A stretch of 16,544 nucleotides of DNA, taken from an uncultured Rhodospirillaceae bacterium. Its GTDB lineage: Bacteria; Pseudomonadota; Alphaproteobacteria; Azospirillales; Azospirillaceae. The notes under the pieces are model-generated. The model made no database searches, had not been told where the DNA came from, and saw nothing but the letters and a program-made list of their open reading frames with translations. A program made the translations under genes and the position numbers. Location of the stretch: contig CALBDS010000037.1 of the NCBI GenBank assembly GCA_937927415.1, forward strand, positions 1-16,544, given 5' to 3'. Of the stretch, positions 8,779-14,395 are shown one piece after another. Numbering within the stretch: the first letter of the stretch is position 1; each line of letters opens with the position of its first letter.

Positions 8779-8780
8779 AC

Positions 8781-8972
8781 TCAAGCTGCACCCTCGTCAT
8801 TGCTGTCCGGCGTCGGGCCGTCTGGCGCGGGGCGGTCCGGGGCGGGGGGTGGAAGGGTTTCCTCCCCCTCGTCCGCCCGGCGGCGGGCCTGTTCCTTGCG
8901 GCGCTTCAGGTTGGCGCGGAGTGCAGCGGCCAGCCGTTGGGCCTTGGCATCGGTCTTGTCGCCGGCAGCCAT
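8781..8972 (-). CDS. Small conserved hypothetical protein, basic helix and acidic tail
   Basis: I do not recognise a named function. The 63-residue product begins with a basic, helix-forming stretch (residues 4-33, including KAQRLAAALRANLKRRKEQARRR) and ends in a Pro/Asp-rich disordered tail. The basic segment resembles short alphaproteobacterial hypothetical proteins I have seen, but this is from memory. There is no signal peptide, Cys or His cluster. Support for a real gene comes from its position: it starts 15 nt after the 113-residue gene on the same strand, and a good terminator begins 3 nt past its stop. A GAGG lies about 13 nt before the ATG, which is rather far. Confidence 0.68.
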   Translation of the reverse strand: MAAGDKTDAKAQRLAAALRANLKRRKEQARRRADEGEETLPPPAPDRPAPDGPTPDSNDEGAA

Positions 8973-8987
8973 GGCGGTTCCGTGGCC

Positions 8988-9329
8988 TCAGTGGTCCGAA
9001 CGGTGCAGGATGGAATCGCGCATACCGGTGTCATAGGCCATGCCGGCGGCGGTGACCACCGGACCGCCGGCGCTGCGGGCGATCATGCCCTTGCGCTCCA
9101 GCACGGTCCAGACGGCGGGGTTGTTCAGGCCGGTAGCGTCACGGCTGGCCACCACGGCATCGCCCAGATGGAAATGGTTGCCGTGAGCGTGCGGCAGGCC
9201 GGTGATGACGAAGCCACCCTCGGCGTCCGCCGCCGGGGTGTTGCCCAGCCGCGCCACTTCCTGCAGCAGGGTCAGGGTCTTGAGCTGAAGCGGGTTCAGA
9301 CCCGCCGGGTTCTTCTTAACAGGCGCCAT
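8988..9329 (-). CDS. Conserved hypothetical protein, 113 residues
   Basis: The function is unknown. The 113-residue protein starts MAPVKKNPAGLNPLQLKTLTLLQEVARLG, a predicted helical segment. It then has a His-rich stretch, GLPHAHGNHFHLGDAVVASRDATGL (residues 44-68), followed by VWTVLERKGMI, which looks like the end of a small winged-helix or helix-turn-helix fold. The His residues could bind a metal, but nothing proves it. It has no signal peptide or membrane span. A promoter with a perfect TTGACA lies 66 nt upstream, and the 63-residue gene follows after 15 nt, so the two form a small operon ended by the terminator at 8736-8778. The ribosome site is weak (AAGG about 13 nt upstream). Confidence 0.78.
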   Translation of the reverse strand: MAPVKKNPAGLNPLQLKTLTLLQEVARLGNTPAADAEGGFVITGLPHAHGNHFHLGDAVVASRDATGLNNPAVWTVLERKGMIARSAGGPVVTAAGMAYDTGMRDSILHRSDH

Positions 9330-9370
9330 GTCCGCTGTATCGCCTTATCCATAATAGAAATCGGAAAGGC

Positions 9371-9400
9371 AGTAGATCGGTCCCGCGGCACGGCTGTCAA
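9371..9400 (-). promoter_or_regulatory. Promoter of the small-protein operon
   Basis: On the minus strand a perfect -35 TTGACA (9400-9395) is followed after 18 nt by TCTACT (9376-9371), a 4-of-6 match to the -10. Transcription would begin near 9365, about 35 nt before the ATG at 9329. The -10 is the weak part. Confidence 0.45.
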
Positions 9401-9442
9401 GGGCGGGGACGGCCCGCGCGCCTCGGCAGACAAAGCAAAAGA

Positions 9443-9466
9443 TATAGTTGCATCCGATATCGGATG
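9443..9466 (+). promoter_or_regulatory. -10-like element and perfect 16-nt palindrome ahead of the nucleotidyltransferase
   Basis: A TATAGT (9443-9448, 5 of 6 matches to a -10) is directly followed by a perfect 16-nt palindrome, CATCCGATATCGGATG (9451-9466), which would cover the predicted start of transcription. That is a typical repressor-operator position. No good -35 is seen, so the promoter itself is uncertain. The palindrome is certain. Confidence 0.45.
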
Positions 9467-9488
9467 AATGTATCTCTCGCCCGTGGTC

Positions 9489-9514
9489 CGGCGGGGGGCC
9501 GCGCCGTTTTTTTT
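9489..9514 (+). terminator. Attenuator-like hairpin with T8 in the leader
   Basis: CGGCG (9489-9493) pairs with CGCCG (9502-9506) around an 8-nt loop, and eight Ts (9507-9514) follow at once. This has the form of an intrinsic terminator but sits 20 nt upstream of the nucleotidyltransferase start codon, inside its likely leader. The stem is short, so termination may be partial. Confidence 0.45.
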
Positions 9515-9534
9515 CGTTTGAGGGCACCATCGTC

Positions 9535-10320
9535 ATGAGCACCGTATCCCCCGCCATGCGACAGCGCATTGCCGCCGTCCTCGACCGTGTGGAACGGGAC
9601 CATGGGGTGCGCATCCTGTTCGCTGTGGAATCGGGCAGCCGCGCCTGGGGCTTTCCCTCCCCCGACAGCGATTACGATGTGCGTTTCGTCTATGCCCGGC
9701 CGCGCGACGGGTATCTGACGCTGTCCCCGGTGCGCGACGTGATCGAGATCCCGCCCGACGCGGTGCTGGACGTCAACGGCTGGGATCTGCCCAAGGCCCT
9801 GACCCTGCTGGCCAAGGGGAACGCGGTGCCGGTGGAATGGCTGACCTCCCCCATCCTCTACCGCGCCGACGGGGCGGCCCTGGACACGCTGCGGGATCTG
9901 GCGGCCCGGATCGTCAACCGCCCGGCGACGTGGCGCCATTACCGCAGCCTGACCCACACCATGTTCACCGGCTTCATCAATGGACGGCCACGGATCAAGC
10001 TGAAGAAATACCTCTATGCCCTGCGTCCGGCCTGCGCCCTGGTCTGGCTGCGCACCCACGCGGGCGGGACCGTGCCCATGGACCTGCCCGCGCTGATGGC
10101 CGGCATCGATCTGTCGCCCGGCATCCGCGACGCCGTGGGCACGCTGCTGGAACGCAAGGCCCAGGTGTCGGAACTGGGGGACGATGCCCCGTGGCCGGTG
10201 CTTGACGCCTTCATCCGCGACGAGTTGGAGCGGCCCGGCCCGCCGCCCCGGTGCCCGGAAGAACAGGCCGCCGCCCTGGCCGAAGCCGAGCGGGTGTTCC
10301 GCCACCTGATCCGGCCCTGA
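9535..10320 (+). CDS. RlaP-type nucleotidyltransferase (DNA polymerase beta superfamily)
   Basis: The 261-residue protein matches the RlaP family of predicted nucleotidyltransferases (Pfam PF10127 by recollection), which has been linked to RNA repair by gene context; its substrate is unknown. The active-site motif is ESGSRAWGFPSPDSDYDVRF: the GSRAWGF loop at 34-40, then the metal-binding Asp46 and Asp48, with Asp79 in LDVNGWDL as a possible third carboxylate. The C-terminal half is helical (SLTHTMFTGFI...KKYLYALRPACALVWLR), as in the family. I chose the ATG at 9535, 10 nt after GAGGG, over an in-frame ATG at 9448 whose extra 29 residues cross the leader hairpin. It is monocistronic and converges with the gene at 10343. 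No RNA ligase gene is nearby. Confidence 0.87.
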   Translation: MSTVSPAMRQRIAAVLDRVERDHGVRILFAVESGSRAWGFPSPDSDYDVRFVYARPRDGYLTLSPVRDVIEIPPDAVLDVNGWDLPKALTLLAKGNAVPVEWLTSPILYRADGAALDTLRDLAARIVNRPATWRHYRSLTHTMFTGFINGRPRIKLKKYLYALRPACALVWLRTHAGGTVPMDLPALMAGIDLSPGIRDAVGTLLERKAQVSELGDDAPWPVLDAFIRDELERPGPPPRCPEEQAAALAEAERVFRHLIRP

Positions 10321-10342
10321 TCCGCACGGGACGCCCGCCGCC

Positions 10343-10801
10343 TCAGCCCGCGTCCCCAGCCCCCAGGCCGCGCTTGCTCAGCGCCTCGTTCACCTCGTCC
10401 TCCACCGCCTGCTCGACCTTTTCATCAATGGTCTTGGCCAGGGTGTGGGCGGCGGCGGCGGCAAGGCGGTCGAAGTCGCGCTTCACCTCGTCCATCTCCT
10501 CGTCGGACCGCTCTTCCAGGTCGATCATGCCGTTGCGGGCGGTGGTGACGCGGATCAGTTCATCCAGCTTCAGGTGGATGGCTTCGGTGTCGCGGTTCTG
10601 GGCGTTCTGGATGATGAACACCATCAGAAAGGTGACGATGGTGGTGCCGGTGTTGATGACCAGTTGCCACGTGTCGGAAAAATGGAACAGCGGCCCGGTC
10701 GCCCCCCACACCAGAACCACCGCAAAGGCCAGGACGAAGGCACCCGGGCGCCCGGTCTGGCGCTCCACCCAGCGGGCAAAGTGTGAAAACAGCCTGTTCA
10801 T
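10343..10801 (-). CDS. Low-affinity iron permease family membrane protein
   Basis: This resembles the low-affinity iron permease family (PF04120), named after yeast Fet4; bacterial members are short and their transport role is unproven. The 152-residue product has two membrane spans, about residues 20-38 and 46-66. The second carries INTGTTIVTFLMVFIIQNAQNRD, followed by DTEAIHLKLDELIR, both typical of the family. The C-terminal half is charged and helical (EERSDEEMDEVKRDFDRL, then AHTLAKTIDEKVEQAVEDEVNEA in part), probably cytoplasmic coiled coil. I chose the ATG at 10801 with AAAGGAAG about 7 nt upstream; an in-frame upstream start at 10843 adds 14 non-family residues. It is divergent from the epimerase gene across 158 nt in which I see no convincing promoter. 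Confidence 0.88.
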   Translation of the reverse strand: MNRLFSHFARWVERQTGRPGAFVLAFAVVLVWGATGPLFHFSDTWQLVINTGTTIVTFLMVFIIQNAQNRDTEAIHLKLDELIRVTTARNGMIDLEERSDEEMDEVKRDFDRLAAAAAHTLAKTIDEKVEQAVEDEVNEALSKRGLGAGDAG

Positions 10802-10959
10802 CGGAATCTTCCTTTCCCCACCCGACCGGGCCGGACGCCGCACGGGCGCAACCGTGGTGATGCACGCTGGAGTCCTGTCGGTGAATCGGGCATAAAACGC
10901 AAGCCGTTCTTAAAACAGCCCAGCCGATGACATGGGGCCGGGACCGGGGGAAAACACGG

Positions 10960-11946
10960 ATGACAATCGTCGTGACCGGCGTTGCCGGCTTCATCGGAAT
11001 GCATGTGGCCGAAGCCCTGCTGGCGCGTGGGCAGGCGGTGGTTGGTATCGATTCCCTCAACGACTATTATTCCGTGGCGTTGAAGGAAGCGCGTCTGGCC
11101 CGGCTGACCGGCCGGCCGGGGTTCCGCTTCTTCCGCGCCGACATCGCCGACCGCGACGCCATCGCCGCCCTGGACCCGGAAATGAATCAGGCCACCGGCC
11201 TGATTCATCTGGCGGCCCAGGCCGGGGTGCGCTATTCGCTGGAAAACCCCTATGCCTACATCGACGCCAACGTCATGGGGCATACGGTGATGTTGGAAGC
11301 GGCCCGGCGGATGCCCCGGCTGACCCACGCGGTCTATGCCAGCAGCTCGTCGGTCTACGGCGGCAACAAGACCATGCCCTTTTCGGTGGCCGACCGGGTG
11401 GACCGCCCGGTGTCGCTGTATGCCGCCACCAAGAAGGCAGGGGAACTGATCGCCCATTGCTACAGCCACCTGTACGGGCTGCCGGCCACGGGCTTGCGGT
11501 TCTTCACCGTCTACGGCCCGTGGGGGCGGCCCGACATGGCCGCCTATCTGTTCGCCGACGCCATCATGGCCGGGCGCCCGATCCGGGTGTTCAACCACGG
11601 GCGGATGCAGCGGGATTTTACCTACATCGACGACATCGTGAACGGGATTCTGGCCACCCTGGACCACCCGCCCCCGCCGGACGAGGACGGGGTGCGCCAC
11701 CGGGTGTTCAACCTGGGCAACCACCGCAGCGAATCCCTGATGGACTTCATCGGCGTGCTGGAGAAAGCCCTGGACCGCAAGGCCGAGATGGTCCTGGAGC
11801 CGATGCAGCCCGGCGACGTGCCCGCCACCTTCGCCGACATCGAGGCCACCCGGCAGGCCATCGGCTTCACCCCCCGCACCCCCATCACCGAGGGGCTGCC
11901 CCGTTTCGCCCGCTGGTACAAGGATTACCACGGCATCGACGCGTAA
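10960..11946 (+). CDS. NAD-dependent sugar epimerase, UDP-glucuronate 4-epimerase-like
   Basis: This is a 328-residue extended short-chain dehydrogenase that probably interconverts UDP-glucuronate and UDP-galacturonate for a surface polysaccharide. The nucleotide-binding motif is GVAGFIG (residues 7-13; GAAGFIG is commoner), followed by Asp31. The catalytic set is the Ser run at 128-131 with Tyr154 and Lys158 in YAATKKA. DSLNDYYSVALKEARL, AAQAGVRYSLENPYAYIDAN and FTVYGPWGRPDMA are hallmarks of the uronate epimerase branch rather than of GalE. I chose the ATG at 10960, at the start of the Rossmann strand; an in-frame ATG at 10927 adds 11 residues. A purine-rich GGGGGAAAA precedes it. The next gene starts 13 nt after the stop, so they are co-transcribed. 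Confidence 0.9.
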   Translation: MTIVVTGVAGFIGMHVAEALLARGQAVVGIDSLNDYYSVALKEARLARLTGRPGFRFFRADIADRDAIAALDPEMNQATGLIHLAAQAGVRYSLENPYAYIDANVMGHTVMLEAARRMPRLTHAVYASSSSVYGGNKTMPFSVADRVDRPVSLYAATKKAGELIAHCYSHLYGLPATGLRFFTVYGPWGRPDMAAYLFADAIMAGRPIRVFNHGRMQRDFTYIDDIVNGILATLDHPPPPDEDGVRHRVFNLGNHRSESLMDFIGVLEKALDRKAEMVLEPMQPGDVPATFADIEATRQAIGFTPRTPITEGLPRFARWYKDYHGIDA

Positions 11947-11959
11947 GGATCTCCGGTTC

Positions 11960-14239
11960 ATGTCTTTGGCCCCCCTGCCCCTTGTGGGCCTGTTCCTGGC
12001 CGCCTTCGCCTGTTCGTGCGCCCTGACACGGGCGGTTCTGGCTTACCTGAGCCACCGCGCCATCCTCGACCATCCCAACGACCGCAGCAGCCATTCGGTG
12101 CCAACACCGCGCGGCGGCGGCTGGGGCATCGTTCTGACGTGGCTGCCGGCGCTGCTGCTGCTGGGGTGGGCCGGCGGGCGGCTGGACACGGTGCTGCCGG
12201 TGCTGGCCGGGGCCGGGGCGCTGGTGTGGGTGTCGTGGCGCGACGACCGCGGGGGCCTGCCGGTGCGGGTGCGATTCGGGGTGCAGATCGCGGTGGTGCT
12301 GCTGGGGCTGCTGGCCCTGCCGGACGGGGCGGTGTTTCAGGGGGTTGTGCCGTTCTGGCTGGACCGGGCGGCGGCGGCGTTCCTGTGGCTGTGGTTCCTC
12401 AACCTGTTCAATTTCATGGACGGCATCGACGGCATCGCCGGGACCGAGGCGGCGTCCATCGGCGCCGGGCTGGCGGCGGTGGCCCTGCTGACCCACGCCG
12501 ACCCGCTGATCGCGGAACAGGGCATGGTGGCGCTGGGGGCGGCGCTGGGGTTCCTGGTATGGAACTGGCACCCGGCGCGGGTGTTCATGGGCGACGTGGG
12601 CAGCGTGCCGGTGGGCTATCTGTTCGCATGGCTGCTGCTGGGGCTGGCGGCACAGGGGCACTGGGCGGCGGCCCTGCTGATCCCGTTCTATTTCCTAGCC
12701 GACGCCACCATCACCCTGCTGCGCCGGCTGGCGGAGGGCAAGAAGGTCTGGCAGGCCCACCGCGAACACATCTATCAGCGCGCCGTGCAGGGCGGGCGCA
12801 CCCACGCGGCGGTGACGCTGCGGGTGCTGACGCTCAATCTGGTTCTGATCGCGCTGGCGCTGGTGTCGGTGGATGCTCCGTGGCGCGCCGTGGTGCTGGG
12901 GGTTCTGGTCACCGTCGGGCTGATGGTGTCGCTGGTGCGGCCGGCGGCTTGCCCATCGGGGGAAGCGGAGCCTATAAGCGGGGCATCCCGTTTCCCTGAC
13001 AGGTCCGGCACCATGACCTCCCCCCCCTCTTCCACGGCGGACCGCCCGCCCCGCCTGCTGTTCGTGGCGACGGAGGACTGGTTCTTCTGCTCCCACTTCC
13101 TGCCGCTGGCGCGGGCCGCGCGGGCCATGGGGCTGGAGGTGGTGGTCGCCACCCGCGTCAACCGCCACCGCGAGCGGCTGGAAGCCGAAGGCATCCGCGT
13201 CGTGCCCTTCAACGCCGAACGCGGCAGCCTGTCGCCGGTGGAGGTCATGCGCGGGGTCGCCCGGCTGTCCGCGCTGTTCCGCGCCGAACGGCCCGACATC
13301 GTGCATCTGATCTCCCTGCGTTCGGTGATCGTCGGCGGGCTGGCCGCCCGGTTGACCGGCATGCCGGCGGTGGTGCTGGCGGTGACCGGTACCGGCTTCC
13401 TGGGCGTGTCGCGCAGCCTGAAGGCGCGTGCCCTGCGCACGGTGCTGGAATGGCTGGTCGGCCGGGTGATCTATGGCCCCAACGCCCGCTTCCTGCTGGA
13501 AAACCCCGACGATGGTGCGGCCTTCGGCCGCTGGGCGCCGGGGCCGCGGGGGGCGGACGGGCTGCTGGAGGGCATGGTCATCGTCAATGGCGCTGGCATC
13601 GACCCCGATCATTTCACACCGCTGCCCCTGCCCGCCTCCGAACCCGGCCATGACGGGCCAGTCCGGGTGGCCATCGTCGCCCGCATGGTGTGGAGCAAGG
13701 GCGTCGATGTGGCGGTGGAGGCGGTGCGCGCCCTGCGCGCCCGCGGGGTTGACATCGAACTGCTGCTGGCCGGCGGCACCGACCCGTCCAACCCCGACCC
13801 AATCACCGAAGACACCCTGCGCACGTGGTCGTCGGAACCCGGCATCCGCTGGCTGGGGCCGCAGACCGACGTGCGGGAGGTGTGGAAGCAGGTGGACATC
13901 GCCCTGTTGCCCACCCGCGGCGGCGAGGGGCTGCCGCGCACCCTGCTGGAAGCCGCAGCCTGCGCCCGTCCGGTGGTGACCACCGACGTTCCCGGCTGCC
14001 GGTCGCTGGTGCGCGACGGGGTGGATGGCTATCTGGTGCCCCCCGGCGATGCCGCCGCCCTGACCGAGGTGCTGGGGACGCTGGCAACCGATTCCGACCT
14101 GCGCGCCCGCATGGCGGCGTCGGCGCGGGCGCGGGTGGTGAACGGCTTCCGCGAGGTTGACGTGGCCAACGCCGTCACCGGCCTTTACCGCGACATGCTG
14201 GGCGAGGGCGCGGAGCCGGCGGCGGCTCTTCCGGCCTGA
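11960..14239 (+). CDS. Fused ORF: polyprenyl-phosphate sugar-1-P transferase and GT4 glycosyltransferase
   Basis: One uninterrupted 759-residue frame holds two enzymes. Residues 1-330 form a multi-span WecA/WbpL/MraY-type transferase that would load a HexNAc-1-phosphate onto undecaprenyl phosphate; its marks are DHPNDRSSHSVPTPRGGG (37-54), NFMDGIDGIAG (151-161), WNWHPARVFMGDVGS (201-215) and HREHIYQRAVQGGR (267-280). Residues about 364-759 form a GT4 glycosyltransferase of GT-B fold, with LLFVATEDWFFCSHFLPLARA at its start (367 on), RMVWSKGVDVA, and the donor-site stretch EGLPRTLLEAAACARPVVTTD. The linker (about 331-363) is low-complexity with rare codons. Met352 (ATG at 13013) could be a separate start. 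AAGGA precedes the first ATG by about 10 nt. It could be a true fusion, or two genes joined by a lost stop or sequence error. Confidence 0.85.
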   Translation: MSLAPLPLVGLFLAAFACSCALTRAVLAYLSHRAILDHPNDRSSHSVPTPRGGGWGIVLTWLPALLLLGWAGGRLDTVLPVLAGAGALVWVSWRDDRGGLPVRVRFGVQIAVVLLGLLALPDGAVFQGVVPFWLDRAAAAFLWLWFLNLFNFMDGIDGIAGTEAASIGAGLAAVALLTHADPLIAEQGMVALGAALGFLVWNWHPARVFMGDVGSVPVGYLFAWLLLGLAAQGHWAAALLIPFYFLADATITLLRRLAEGKKVWQAHREHIYQRAVQGGRTHAAVTLRVLTLNLVLIALALVSVDAPWRAVVLGVLVTVGLMVSLVRPAACPSGEAEPISGASRFPDRSGTMTSPPSSTADRPPRLLFVATEDWFFCSHFLPLARAARAMGLEVVVATRVNRHRERLEAEGIRVVPFNAERGSLSPVEVMRGVARLSALFRAERPDIVHLISLRSVIVGGLAARLTGMPAVVLAVTGTGFLGVSRSLKARALRTVLEWLVGRVIYGPNARFLLENPDDGAAFGRWAPGPRGADGLLEGMVIVNGAGIDPDHFTPLPLPASEPGHDGPVRVAIVARMVWSKGVDVAVEAVRALRARGVDIELLLAGGTDPSNPDPITEDTLRTWSSEPGIRWLGPQTDVREVWKQVDIALLPTRGGEGLPRTLLEAAACARPVVTTDVPGCRSLVRDGVDGYLVPPGDAAALTEVLGTLATDSDLRARMAASARARVVNGFREVDVANAVTGLYRDMLGEGAEPAAALPA
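13013..14239 (+). other. Possible independent GT4 glycosyltransferase gene within the fused frame
   Basis: The ATG at 13013 (Met352 of the long frame) would give a 408-residue protein, the normal length for a GT4 enzyme, with an AGG about 8 nt upstream. The 55 bases before it contain ATA and AGG codons that are rare in the flanking genes. Stops in the other two frames lie at 12975-12977 and 12997-12999. This is an alternative reading of the same DNA, not an additional gene. Confidence 0.4.
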
Positions 14240-14245
14240 GGTTTT

Positions 14246-14270
14246 CCCCGGCATTCGCTCCGCGCCGGGG
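14246..14270. repeat. GC-rich inverted repeat after the GT4 domain
   Basis: CCCCGGC (14246-14252) pairs with GCCGGGG (14264-14270) around an 11-nt loop, 6 nt after the stop codon. It lacks a T-run on either strand in the correct position, so termination is not supported. It may protect or process the mRNA 3' end. Confidence 0.45.
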
Positions 14271-14320
14271 TGATGCCCCGTGGGCGCTGCGGCGTCCGGC
14301 CTTGCGCGCGGCAGCCGAAT

Positions 14321-14379
14321 GGTTCAAAGCTTCTGCCGCTTGGGCGCAACCGCAGCGCCCAGGCGGCAGAAGCTTGACC
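14321..14379. repeat. Long perfect-arm hairpin between glycosyltransferase and dehydratase genes
   Basis: Arms of 21 nt (14327-14347 and 14355-14375) pair throughout, with a single G-U in RNA, around a 7-nt loop. With two bulges the stem extends outward to 14321 and 14379. No T-run follows on either strand, so it is not a standard terminator. It ends about 17 nt before the dehydratase start codon and contains its likely leader region. The rest of the 156-nt gap (14240-14395) has no visible promoter. Confidence 0.85.
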
Positions 14380-14395
14380 GTTCAGGGCTGATCCC

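Noticed and set aside
10802..10959. Divergent promoter pair between the iron-permease-like and epimerase genes
   Set aside because: A CATAAA-type -10 is visible near 10891 but no matching -35 on either strand, so I do not report a promoter.
12695..14254. 519-residue minus-strand frame opposite the fused transferase
   Set aside because: Shadow frame from high GC content; no recognisable domain and no independent start signals.
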